Source: Symsagittifera roscoffensis (lineage: Eukaryota; Xenacoelomorpha; Acoela; Convolutidae). From it: a stretch of DNA of 64,000 bases. The notes under the pieces were generated by a model. The model was given only the letters and a program-made list of their open reading frames with translations. It was not told the origin of the DNA and made no database searches. The translations under genes and the position numbers were made by a program. Of the stretch, positions 12,448 to 23,400 are shown in pieces (the stretch's first letter is position 1; every line of letters begins with the position of its first letter). The stretch spans positions 64,401,290 through 64,465,289 of the forward strand of contig NC_087063.1 in assembly GCF_963678635.1 (NCBI RefSeq), written 5' to 3'.

Positions 12448-12883
12448 GTTTTCAATTTTTTTCTGCAAAACGCAAAAATTGTTTCAATTTTTTCGACAAA
12501 CTGCAAAACTTGTTTCTTTTTTTTCAACAAAATACGAAAAGTGTTTCAATTTTTCAGTAAAATTAAAAAAGTGTTTGCTTTTTTTCGTACAAATGCAAAA
12601 ACTGTTTCGTTTTTTTTTGAAAAAATGCGAAAAAGTTTCACTTCTTTTGACAAGATGCGAAAAGTTTTTCATTTTTTTCAACAGAAAGCGAAAAGTGATT
12701 CAATTTTTTTGACAAAATACGAAAAATGTTTCACTTGTTTCCTACAAAATGCAAAAAATCTTTCAATTGTTTTGAAAATATGCGAAAAGTGTTTCACTTT
12801 TTTTTGACAAATGCGAAAATTGTTTCAATTTTTTCTACAAAAGGCAAAAAGTGTCTGATTTCTTTTTGTCAAGATGCAAAAAC
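12448..12883. repeat. Degenerate minisatellite, about 31-bp unit, 13-14 copies
   Basis: Units follow the pattern GTTTCA-T-rich-GACAAAATGCGAAAA. They recur every 30-33 bp and diverge strongly from one another. Phe/Lys/Asn-rich frames in several phases on both strands are by-products of the repeat and should not be taken as genes. Confidence 0.85.
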
Positions 12884-13113
12884 CATCAGTTAGTATTTTT
12901 ACTTGTGTACAAGTTTGCAGTTATTTTTCTCTAATATGTAAACAAAAAAAATAATCAAATTTTTTAACATGTGTATGAGTTCGGAGCACTAAATTAAGTT
13001 CTAATTGATTTTCATTGATTTAGACTGAACTTCTCGTCTATTCTCATAATTAAAATGAATTTGAAAAAAATATTTGATTACAAAGTACGAAGTTAATGCC
13101 AAAACACAATTAT
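12884..13113. other. AT-rich spacer
   Basis: No feature seen. Confidence 0.4.
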
Positions 13114-13302
13114 TTACAAAAAAAAATATTCAATCAAAGAGCTGTCGATGTTCTCAATAGAGTGCAGAGCAGGACGAGGTTGTAGTGGTTGCTGTGGAGC
13201 TGGAGGTGTCATTGTTTCCGAGAAGCCCTCATCTTCATCTATTGTGATGATGTTTTCGGCTGGTCCTGCTTCCTCCCAAGGAAAGAGGAAATCGTCGACT
13301 GG
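13114..13302 (-). pseudogene. C-terminal remnant of a protein, family unknown
   Basis: A GC-richer island on the minus strand. It is open from a stop at 13305-13303 down to TAA at 13116-13114, with protein-like sequence including DDFLFPWEEAG, an acidic patch (ITIDEDEGF) and a Pro/Gln tract (PPAPQQPLQPRP). Upstream to about 13545 two other minus frames also give protein-like text (for example PNQVWHMVEVTRRDF, and in the continuing frame WELTTPDTPDSRYVA). They are interrupted by stops and a shift. Codon choice and GC content differ from the surroundings. It is probably the 3' end of a decayed gene or retroelement frame; I cannot name it. Confidence 0.45.
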
Positions 13303-13778
13303 TTAAGCCACATATCTAGAGTCAGGAGTATCGGGGGTAGTTAATTCCCACGTGCTCAGCCACTTCCTCCGTCATTTATTTTTCTCCAAGTTGGTTCTCT
13401 GTCATGGGTACTTGCTTCATGTGATGTTCGTTGAAGTCCCTTCGCGTCACTTCCACCATATGCCAGACTTGGTTTGGGATGTCCATTTGTGCCAGAAAAA
13501 CTCAGGAGACTGTTTTTTGCACTTGAATTTGTACTAGATCAGGAAAAAATTCCACAGAGTACAAAAAGTTGCTGTTTTGCCTTGAGAAGATCATTTGGAG
13601 CAAAAAGAGTAAAAACAAGAATGATTTAGAGCTGTGAGGGGGTACTTGACGGGAGACAAGTTGAAATTAAGGTATTTAGAGCTGCGAGGGGAGGTAGTTG
13701 ATGGTAGTTTAGTTGGAAAAAAAAAATGATTTTTAGTTAGAAGTGAGGGGTACCTTCAACTCGCATGTGTGGGTTTGA
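13303..13778. other. Upstream part of the decayed minus-strand frame, then spacer
   Basis: To about 13545 this is the broken upstream part of the minus-strand remnant described for 13114-13302. Beyond that it is a G-rich spacer with two similar words (GATTTAGAGCTGTGAGGGG-like at 13622 and 13673). Confidence 0.4.
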
Positions 13779-13955
13779 CCAATCAGAATTGGTTTTCCTT
13801 ATTTGGGTTGTAGTCGTGTCCAATCAGATTTCAGCTTCCTTTTTTGGATTTCTTATATAAAAATCGTGTCCAATCGGGAGCAAAGCTCCATTGTAGGCAT
13901 TTTCGTTACCAATGACAAAAATGTTAATTTTTGTTCTATATGTCGTATCCAATCA
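13779..13955 (+). repeat. CCAAT-motif cluster
   Basis: CCAAT occurs at 13779, 13820, 13870, 13909 and 13949, three times as CCAATCAGA and mostly preceded by CGT(G/A)T. A TATATAAAA word lies at about 13854. The irregular 40-50-bp spacing differs from the 54-bp array at 7.9 kb, but the core is the same. It may be promoter-like; no convincing gene starts downstream on this strand. Confidence 0.5.
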
Positions 13956-14376
13956 GAGGAAAATTTGCCTTTAATAAAAGCAATCGCAAAATTAATTGAT
14001 CAAAAGTTATTTGCTGTTAGAATAAGAAATATTGCCCATATAAGTAAGAAAAGAATAGCGAACAAGCAGCATTTCAATAATTTTGTCATGAAGTTGATTG
14101 AATTTTTTGTATGTTATCAGTGAGAAATTGCTGATTTTTGAGTAGATAGTCAAGTTCTTTGGTTTTTATGTAAATATGAGAGGATAACTCAAAGTTGTTG
14201 AGTTTTTCAAAGCAAATCTCTCGAAATCTGATTCCAAACCGACTCAAGAAAGATTTTGAACTTTGAAAGTCCTTAAGGAAATGAAGGATGAAGAATTTTG
14301 CTGGGAATTCTTTACAAATTTGTGTATTGGGTAGGGGATAAAAAGAGTCTCTGATATAATATCGTACGATTTTTTT
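13956..14376. other. AT-rich spacer
   Basis: No feature seen; open stretches here start at TTG and lack recognisable content. Confidence 0.4.
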
Positions 14377-14718
14377 TTACTGCAAACTCTCGAGAATAAA
14401 CAAAATTTTTTTCCCTGTTAAGTATAATTCAGCCGTAAGTTCGAATCTTTGATACCCAATATGTGGATCAAAAGTAAAGTCTTTGATTGAGTAAGTTTCC
14501 CTAAACATACCTTTACTTAGTCGGAGAACTCTATTTTGGACAACATATACGTCCAAAAAATTGTGAAAAAAGTAAGAGTCAACATCTAATTCATCAATAA
14601 GAAAATCAATTGGAATTTTTTCTTTTTTCTTGTAAAGTAACTCCAGGAAACTCAATGTTTTTTGATAGACATTTTTTAAATATTGATTAAAGTTTTTAAA
14701 AAATGATGAACATTTCAT
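14377..14718 (-). CDS. Small unrecognised ORF (113 aa)
   Basis: Opens at a real ATG (14718-14716). A minus-strand CCAATCAGAAT box lies only about 23 bp upstream (14745-14735), the closest pairing of that motif with a start codon in this window. The protein is mixed helix-like sequence (for example LSFLELLYKKKEKIPIDFLI) followed by a YQRFELTAELYL segment. There is no signal peptide and no recognised domain. It may be a small gene, a first exon, or part of the decaying minus-strand series at 8.35-13.5 kb. Confidence 0.3.
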   Translation of the reverse strand: MKCSSFFKNFNQYLKNVYQKTLSFLELLYKKKEKIPIDFLIDELDVDSYFFHNFLDVYVVQNRVLRLSKGMFRETYSIKDFTFDPHIGYQRFELTAELYLTGKKILFILESLQ

Positions 14719-16750
14719 TTTTTGAAAAAGCTGGATTCTGATTGGTTAATTTCCAACAAACAGTGTTACTAAGAAAATATGAGAAAATCACTTGAAGATT
14801 TTTAGCAAAGGATTTATGGTATTAATTCTGCATCGGATCATTGAGCAATCGTTGAAATGATATATTTTTCTATCCAAAATTCAGTTTTCAAGTAAAATAT
14901 TGTTCAAATAGGATTAAGCTGGAAAGTAGTAGATGAAGCAGAAACTGAGAAAATATCAAATTGAGATGGAAACTTAACTTTTTTCATTAGGAGTTTAGAG
15001 ATTTTTTTTATTAAAATTTAGCTTATAAATTACATCTTGATAAAAAAACCAACATAAAAGTGTAGTGTTTGAAAAACTTTTTATCATTTGATATACTAGG
15101 TTAACTTATATGAAAATCTAGATTTTTGAAAATAATTTGTAGTAAAAAAAACTCAGCAACGACAACTTTTAGAAGATGATACATGAAGCATAAATCAAAA
15201 AATTACTTTCAATATCTATATTTCATTCTTTTGGATAAAAAAATTTGATATAGAAAGACTTTTTAGAGAAAGGAATATGGAGCCTGCTGAAAAATTCTAA
15301 ACAAACTAATACTTTAGCAGAAACAGATGTATGATCTTTTAATTCTATGATTTTTAACAAGAACAATTTCAATAAGACACAAAGTAAAAAATTAGTTCTG
15401 TTTAGCTTCGTTTTTTTCAATTAGAAAATTACGTTGAACTCTATTAATATATTTCACAAAAATTTTCAATTGTTACAGTTTGCACCTTGACTTCGTTTCC
15501 TTAATCGATGTTTTTGAGAACAGATCTTTTAGATGTTACATACATTGTTGAAATATGGAACTGAGTTCTCTTGCGTATATCTAGTTCCGAAGGTTTTGCA
15601 GATTATAAACAATAGAGCTGCTCTTAATTATTTCTGAGAAATTAACCTAAAAATACACCTTTTCATTCTCAATTTATACATGTGCTTTCAAATGTTCAAA
15701 AAAGCAACGATTATTTCGCACTACGACATTTTTGAGAAAACTTTCGACAAAAATCAAGAACAAAAGGCAATTTGCAAACTATTTTGCAAGAAAAATGATA
15801 GTTAATGATCCCAAAAGTTGGATTTTTGCTTAAACAAGGGAATCTGAAGGAAAAATTGTAGAAATTACATGGTAATAATTAGCCGTTATCAATTCTGATT
15901 TTATCTCTGCCAACAGATTGTTCGTTCAATTGACACTATTTTCTACTAAATTCATCAGTTTCGACTAAATTTTCTTGCAAAGTGAGTTCAAGAGCGAAAA
16001 CATGCAGAAAACAGAAAGCAAGAATAAGCTTAAGACTTTAGCAAGTTTCTACGGAAAATCCACGAAAATTTTGTTATAGAAGCAAGAATGAGATAATCAT
16101 CAGTTTTGAAGAAGGTTTTGTTGAGTATCATACAATCTAATATACTGTTAAGATAAATATGCCCCATTTTTAGTCAATTTTAGCAGTAAAATGTTCAGTT
16201 TTTATCAATGATCAGAAACTTATTATTATTTATAATTTTAAAAACTTCTCAGAAGTTGTAATTTTTGTACAAGTTTCGGTTAATTTTTGAGAAAAAACTG
16301 AGGAGGAGTTGGATCATGGAGTTTGATCTAGAGATTTCAATGAATATTGCTCCTATTGTTCGTTTGAAGTGAGATACTCAAAAAAATTCTCCTTGAAATG
16401 AACAAAAAGCCAGTTAATTACACAAATGAAAGGTTAAAAATGGAAAATTTGGGTAAATTTGATTAATTACACTATTCCCCTGAGAAATCGGAAGTATCAA
16501 AATTGATTCAGCTAATATGAGCTTTATATGATCAGAGCATTATATGAACCACTTTTTAGCTAAAATTAGGGTAAATTTTATCGTATTTTATTATTTTGAG
16601 AGAAAATTGTGGAAAAATCTATACTTTTTTTCAAAGTTTTGTATCACTGTCTCAACATGATGCCAATTAAAATACAATTTGAACTTAATTTTAAATTCTA
16701 CAAATTTTTATATTTTTTAAATTAGATCACAAGCAACAAAAAACTAGCCA
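14719..16750. other. AT-rich intergenic DNA
   Basis: No gene or clear repeat recognised. Confidence 0.4.
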
Positions 16751-16865
16751 AAACTTTGAGATCTTTGCAACTTTTTCCAAAAACTTGAAATTTTTGCAAT
16801 TTTTCCAAAAACTTTGAAATTTTTGCAATTTTTTCCGAAAACTTGAAATTTTTTCAAGTTTCAGT
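16751..16865. repeat. Short tandem repeat, about 29-bp unit, 3.5 copies
   Basis: Units of the form AAAAACTTTGAAATTTTTGC plus a T-rich tail ending CC recur from 16751, with single-base length changes. Confidence 0.8.
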
Positions 16866-17079
16866 AGGTTTCAGCAAAAGTTCAGCTAGATTAAGTACTG
16901 TTTGATAAAGTAAGACCAACTAAAATAATAGTAGTAAAGTCGAATTATATCAATTCTTATCGTATTTTGAAGATTATCGTATTACCTCCATGACACTATC
17001 TAAACAAGATACTCAAAAACTACATAACGCGTGCCGGGATTTTCATCGAAAAAACTAGAAATTTCCACACAAAATCCAA
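16866..17079. other. AT-rich spacer
   Basis: No feature seen. Confidence 0.4.
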
Positions 17080-17404
17080 AGCATCACACTAAAACCTTTC
17101 TCTTAGCATCACACTAAAACCTTTCCATTCCCTATCCTAATACATTGGGAAACCTATTTCCTACAATAATACAATGCATTTCTAAACCTTATACTTAGGG
17201 AAATCTATACACTATCTAAAACATGGTAAGATCGGGCGCCAAAAATTTTTCTGAAACCTACCATCTCAAACCTTACCATCTTAATTAGAAAACCTATTCC
17301 CTATCTTAATACATAGGAAATCTATTACCTACTTAATATTTAGCGTGGAGACCGGATCCTCAATTCCCTATCTTAAAACATGGGGGTCTGCATCCCCCCC
17401 CCCG
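17080..17404. repeat. Degenerate repeat block
   Basis: GCATCACACTAAAACCTTTC occurs twice (about 17080 and 17105). CCCTATC(T/C)TAATACAT followed by GGAAA(T/C)CTATT recurs at about 17133, 17305 and, degenerate, near 17190 and 17368. The block ends in a run of ten or so C residues (17395-17404). Confidence 0.65.
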
Positions 17405-18358
17405 ATCGCCTCACACATATACTACTGTTCTGCCTGACCTTAAATAGTCTCGAATAGTTTTGGTGAAGAAACTATTAAAAACTATAAGGTTTGGACAATA
17501 TCAAAGTGTAAAATTTTTTGGCGTACAAAAATAATACGACGATAAGCTAGCCTCACTTTAATTAGGGAGGTTTTTGTTGTGCGGGATAATTTGGTACGCA
17601 TACGCAATTTGCGTAAGGTTTTCAGTATTATGAATGAAACCTTCAAAGAGCATAATTTAGACGATTGCATGACCAAATTGACTATTCTGAACTACCAGAT
17701 CTTTGCAAATATCAATCGGAGGTAAGATATATATTTTTTCCATTTTGATTCAAGGAGTCGAGTTGGGGACAATTTTTTTAAAAAACGTTTACTTCGAAAA
17801 TTGACTCAATAAAAAAACCACACCAAACATAAATATTTCGTTTTCTTCGAAAGTCGGAATAAAAACAAATTGCTCAAAACCGAAACTTTCTGTACAAGGA
17901 GGTTGAGATTAATCAAGATACCTACAGTTAAAAGTTCAATCCAATGCTCAACCTTTTTTGGAACGTCTTAAAGTCTTTGCACAAATTTCATTTGAATATC
18001 CTTTGATTTTTAAAATTCTATAGCAAGTTGTTATTTTCATTGTGCATTTGAGTCAAATGGCTTCTTTAGTATAAAAACAAGGTTTTCCGTAAATCAATAA
18101 AACCTCTATTGGTTTTTGTGAATGGAATCAAAAGTTGTTAAATTGTTTCTTCAGGTTGGAACTCAATTAAATTTGCCTTTGAATTGTTACTTGTTTTTAT
18201 ATGCGAACTAATGTTTATTCGAAGACCTCTGAAGTTGAGCTAATTAGACTAACTGGTTCATGTTTATTTGGTTCAAAATCTTCAACTTATTTATAAAATC
18301 CATAATGTTGTAGTATATCTAGAGAAACGGCCTTATCGATATTTTTACCCAAGCATTT
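17405..18358. other. AT-rich spacer up to the element
   Basis: No gene recognised. The last four bases (18355-18358, ATTT) are the left copy of the target-site duplication of the element that follows. Confidence 0.5.
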
Positions 18359-18768
18359 TGGAACCTGATCTAAACTACATTTTATGATTGGATAAATTAG
18401 ATATTTTACCAATGTAAAGTATTTAATATTAACCAATCATGATCCATCTAACTAACAACCCACTTATTTGTAAGTGCTGAAGTTACTTGTAATTTCAGCA
18501 CCAGAGAGATTTGAATTTAACTTAGAAATTAGTTGGACTCTCCCGAGCACTTCAACAGCCGCAATAGACCAGTATACCCTAGATCTATTGAGCCTAGCAG
18601 AGACTAGTTAAACAACCTGAGACTAGATAGTATAAGAGTAAGATTAGGATCGGTATTAGACTAAGAAGTTGCACGAATCTATCCGGCCGAAAATAAGATA
18701 GCGTGACGAGCAGACGGTGTACCCTATCCGAAATTACTCTATGAGTTAACCAACTCGGTCCTAACTCA
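18359..18768 (+). repeat. 5' LTR (410 bp)
   Basis: Begins TGGAACCTGATC and ends CCTAACTCA; I find no difference from the right copy. A near-perfect palindrome lies at 18474-18501, with arms GTGCTGAAGTTAC and GTAATTTCAGCAC around a 2-base loop. A TATAAG word at about 18630 is a possible promoter element. No strong AATAAA signal is seen. Confidence 0.97.
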
Positions 18769-18790
18769 TCTGGTGCGACCATAAGTCTCG
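18769..18790 (+). other. Primer binding site (putative)
   Basis: Two bases after the LTR the sequence reads TGGTGCGACCATAAGTC. TGG is the complement of the universal tRNA 3' CCA, as expected for minus-strand priming. The implied tRNA 3' end is GGTCGCACCA. I cannot assign the tRNA isotype with confidence. Confidence 0.75.
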
Positions 18791-20022
18791 AACAAGACCT
18801 TAATAGCTTAGAATTAACCAAAATAGATTAGAAATTAGACAAAAACATTTACAAAATGTTATACGACAATAATTTAATCGAAATGTCTCTACGACTCAAT
18901 AGATCAGAGCCAATATTCCGAACCATAACAGAACTACCCGGAATTGGAAGAAGACCTCGAACCAGAGACGACATACGACAAAGTAGAAACTTGCCATATA
19001 GCTATATGATAGTTAGGCAAAAACCAGAACAAACTTTTATATTTAGAATACTACTGGCAATGAATTTAGATTTTCATTTGCAAACATAAAACCTTGAAGT
19101 TAATCTTCAAAATCATTTCAGGCGCTAAACAAAATTATAAATATACAATAACGATTGATAAAAAGATCTAAGATCGTTTTCCTAAAACTCTGCAGTAATA
19201 TACAAAATATGTTTGAAAAATATTTATTGAAAAATAAAAAATAAAAATTAGTAGCATGACAATAAATGGTTAGTAATCATAAATCATCCTGTTGTTCCAG
19301 CTCCATCACCTAAAACATAACAGCAATCATAAACCCACTAATATCATCAAAACACTAAATCTTTCCTTTACACACATTTAAAATTTTATTAAAACTTAAA
19401 TTCACTTAATTTTAAAACCAGATCATCAAGGCTTATCCTTGGATCTTAAATCATTTTCTACTTAATTAAATTTCAAATTTGATCATCAAGGCTTATCCTT
19501 GCATCAAACAGAACAACTTTGTTCTCCCCCACCCACTTAATTAGTGTCTAACGACCTCAAACGTCGATTCACTACCCAACCCTTTCTAAAGACCTAAGAC
19601 TAATAGAAATTTTTAAACAAAACTAATCATTCAAATTAGGATAAACAGTGAAGAACTTCGGTTATTCATCCTTCACTTGACCCCCCCTCTTAACAGACCC
19701 AGGATAAATCTTAGACTTAGTAAGTTTAAAATAGTATCTAACGAACTACTCGCGTTCTAATTATACCTGAACCTTGTGGATCGATTTACTATTCTCCAAC
19801 CCTTGAACACAATCACTACCCCTAAGAAAGATTAAGTAAGTTAACACCTTAACTTATACTAGCCACGAGAAAGTAAAAAATCATTCTTCGGAATCGATAT
19901 ACTTTTCTCTCCAACCCTGAACAAACAGACCCAGGTTAAGCTAACCAAAAAATTGTAAGAACTAACAGTTTAAGAAAATAGAAACCATTTAACAACCTTT
20001 TGCATCCGTCATCCTAAACCTT
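18791..20022 (+). other. Retroelement 5' leader
   Basis: About 1.25 kb before ORF1. It holds a 77-codon ATG frame (18856-19089) with no recognised content, and two copies of GATCATCAAGGCTTATCCTT (19422 and 19482, 60 bp apart), each able to fold as CAAGG/CCTTG. TCGATTTACTA-like and CCAACCCT words recur at about 19565, 19783 and 19893, and ACAGACCCAGG occurs at about 19694 and 19926. Two strong 5' splice-site matches, GTAAGTTT at 19720 and GTAAGTT at 19836, could generate subgenomic mRNAs. Packaging or dimerisation roles for the hairpins are inferred only. Confidence 0.6.
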
Positions 20023-20490
20023 ATGTCATTTAAAAACCTAGGAAATAAACAAACAATCGTTTTACACAATTGTGAAATAGATAACAAAAAATACGACCTT
20101 GTAATCACACCTCATACACAAACAGTTGGATACATTCGAACAAAACGACAAACACTAAAAAGAAAAATAATAACGAAACAAAGACAAATAACACGAAAAA
20201 GATTTTCAAAAAATCGAAACGCATTTTCAGAATCAGAAAACAACAGTTTAGACGAACTTTACAAACTAAAAGAATCAATAGATAAAAATTGCCCACTTCA
20301 CGATCAATTATATTTCTCTGACTCAGAAACAACTTCAAATTCATCAAAAAGAGGAAAAAGAAGAATAAAAAAGCAGTATAAACACAAACCAGTACATTTA
20401 TACAATTGGAATCAACCAATTAGACACATTGATAATTACATATTAACAGTCATCGAACGAAAAAATGAGCTCAACGCACACCCCAGGTGA
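20023..20490 (+). CDS. ORF1, basic accessory protein (155 aa)
   Basis: Starts at ATG 20023 and overlaps the start of gag-pol by 26 bases in a different frame. The protein is very basic: a Lys/Arg cluster at about residues 40-65 (RTKRQTLKRKIITKQRQ), a central acidic-serine patch, then a second cluster (KRGKRRIKKQYKHK). There is no cysteine knuckle, signal peptide or membrane segment. It is not part of the usual gag-pol-env set. Inferred: a nucleic-acid-binding or nuclear-localising accessory protein. The gag-pol ATG lies 23 bases before the ORF1 stop, an arrangement suited to leaky scanning or termination-reinitiation. I recognise no family. Confidence 0.7.
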   Translation: MSFKNLGNKQTIVLHNCEIDNKKYDLVITPHTQTVGYIRTKRQTLKRKIITKQRQITRKRFSKNRNAFSESENNSLDELYKLKESIDKNCPLHDQLYFSDSETTSNSSKRGKRRIKKQYKHKPVHLYNWNQPIRHIDNYILTVIERKNELNAHPR

Positions 20491-23400
20491 AGAAAGTCCA
20501 GATGATGATGAAATCTTTCCTTTTATAGTAGATGCAACCACTGATAGAGGACAGCATATATTTTGCAAAAATTTACTATTAAATTTATTTGAACCCGGAA
20601 TCAGTCCATGTAAAACAGAGTTCCCAGATGTAAAAATCAAAAGACAAATCATAGACCACTACTTAAAAGATATATGCAACATAACACAACAGTATGGAAT
20701 CTACTCCATAGAATTCACCTCACCAAACCATAATAATAGAAAATATACAATTCAAACAGACGATCTTGATTTAGAATTTTCAAAAGTTTTTTCAGAATAT
20801 ATAAAAAGCATCCAATATCATAACTCACAAAGAGCAAACTCCATATTCACCAATGAAGTTTTCGCAATAATATATAGTTATATTTCGATATTAGAAAACG
20901 AAATCCCAATAACAAATGTCTCACCGACAGAAACATCTAAACATTTAAGAGTACGACATGAAATCACACTACTCTCTAGTTATTTAAACATCATTAAAGA
21001 AAATTTCACGAAAGACGACGTTTCACAACATACAAAACACGATCTACAAAAAATTTTGGCATGGTTCATAATAGATTATTTCACACACAATATTGATTTA
21101 ATTGCACAAGCAAGAAAAAATTTTAGACCCCAAAACTCGAACGATGATACCGCTATCACAGAACAATCAGATTATGTTTGGGACCCCGAATGGTCTCATC
21201 CCGCATTTATAAGCTTCCCACAAACAATCTCAAGTCAAGCAATAAGTACGATATCTTACATAAGAGATTATGTAAAAGTAATACCATTAACCATTGATGC
21301 AACACCATTAAACTATAATACATTTTTGCCCGATACACAAAATAATAGTTTAAACTCTACAGTTATACACAATGAAAACCTCAATGGAACTAGGAATCTT
21401 ACTCAACAAGATATCCAGACACCATCACACTTCATAAATGAAGAAATTGTACACACAACATCTACACAACAAAGTATTTCACCAATACGCCCAAATTTAA
21501 CAACACCAAGAAATACAAATCCTTCACAAACACAGGTAACCTTACAATCAACCGTTAAACCTTCGGTTGCCCCTAAATATTCACATATGGATTACCAAAC
21601 ATACAGACCCATGACAATACCATCAAAAACACGCAAAACATTCACTAGAAACAACTTTACAGACCATAATTATAATTATACACATCCATCAAAAACATAT
21701 AATCAACCACAAAGAAATTTTAACCAATATACAAGATCTCGAAATTGGGATAACCCAATGACCCAACCTAATTCAATAAATTTCCAAACAAATCCTCCAC
21801 AGGATCACAGTGAAAATTACCCATTTTTTCAACAAAATAAAAATAAAAAACAGACATCTTATCAAATGGATTATTTATCCTCAGATGATGATTTCTTACA
21901 ACCAGATATATTTGCACCAAATACTCAAGAATATCGTAGACAAGGAATACAGAGAACACGTACAAATCATAGAAATTTTTCTCCACAATCAATAGATGCA
22001 CAACATCAACAACCAATTCAACAACAAAATCTAATTAATACACAATCTTTTCAACCAATTCAACAACAAAATCCAATGACTGCACACTCGTATCAACCAT
22101 TACAAATGCAAAATGAAATACCACTCCCATATTATCTCCAACAACATGAAATAACAAGAAACCAACTTTCAAATTTTTCTCAAATGCCAAATGCAGCAGA
22201 ATCATTACAAATGACAATGAATCCATACCTTATGGGTGGATCATCAATAACATCAAACAAACCTTTAATGGTTTTCACAGGAACAGACCCTGAATACTCT
22301 GTAGAAGATTATTTAAATGCAGTAACAGCAAACCTGATTTTAAATATTGGACCTGAACCAATTAATACGCCACTACATCAAAACTGGATACATCGACGCA
22401 CAGCGTTAATACAAACAACCTTAGATGGCGCAGCCCAAAAATGGTTTTCAGTACTACCTCTAGAAATAAAATCAAACTGGAAAAGGTTTACACAGGAATT
22501 TTCAAAAATGTTTGACTCCGAAAGAAACAAACAACAACAAAGAGTTTTATGTAATGAAATTCGCAGATTACCAAACGAAACCATCAAGCAAATAGCAGTA
22601 CGAATCGAAACACTAGTTCGAAAAGCATATTCATTAAATACACACGACTATAAAAACACAAAGATGACAGAAATCTTAATGATGACCTTAACACCACAAT
22701 TAAGGAAAATAGCAATAAAAAAGAGAGCATCCCATCCTTCTTCAATTCGAGAACCCGATTTAGATTTTCGAAAACTAGTAGACAAATTAGAACAAGCAGA
22801 AATCACGATGAAACTAGAAGAAACGGAAAATCTGAAATTACAATACGTTAACAGAATTGAAACGACTCCCACTAATATTAATAATATACAGGAATCAGAG
22901 ACAGACCTCGTTGAAAAAATCACTGAAATACTCAATATTTACGAAAAGAACCCAAACTTTAAAGGCAAACCATCTTTCAAAAAATGGTGTAATTATTGCC
23001 GACGATACGGACATAGTATTTCCGAATGTAGACAAAAACAGCAAGACAATCAAAATAAACCTCAAAAATATAAAGAACCAAATAAATCATTCTATCAATA
23101 CATGAAAAAAGATCAAAATCTACCGAACAAAACAGTCTACAGCAACAACAGTTCAGGAAAACCACTCCCGAACAATACAAATTATACAAGAAATCAATCA
23201 CCATATAACTCAAGTTATAGAGGAAGATCACCAGAACGAAGAAACACGAATAATTCATCACAAAATCACTACAATAGACCAAATAGTCGAAATAACTACT
23301 CCAGATCAAATTCAAATACACAACGATTTGTTTCTAGATCTAACTCCCAATCAAGAAATAACTACTATCCAAACAACCAATCACGAAATTCATCATACAA

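Noticed and set aside
12421-12807. 128-codon Phe/Lys-rich plus-strand frame
   Set aside because: It starts at GTG and lies wholly in the 31-bp minisatellite, with equally open frames in other phases and strands.
13803-14123. 106-codon plus-strand frame over the CCAAT cluster
   Set aside because: It starts at TTG, has no recognisable content and overlaps motif repeats.
18594-18821. Minus-strand 75-codon frame across the 5' LTR edge
   Set aside because: No domain; it crosses the LTR/leader boundary and is antisense to the element. Likewise the many antisense frames inside 20-35 kb are shadows of the plus-strand genes.
18856-19089. 77-codon leader ORF as a real gene
   Set aside because: It has an ATG, but nothing supports translation beyond length. 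It is mentioned only in the leader description.
20458-20466. A AAA AAT slippery heptamer at the ORF1/gag-pol junction
   Set aside because: It sits in the ORF1 frame as a -1 slippery site, but gag-pol lies in the +1 frame relative to ORF1, so a -1 slip would not enter it. Overlap with the gag-pol ATG explains the A-run.
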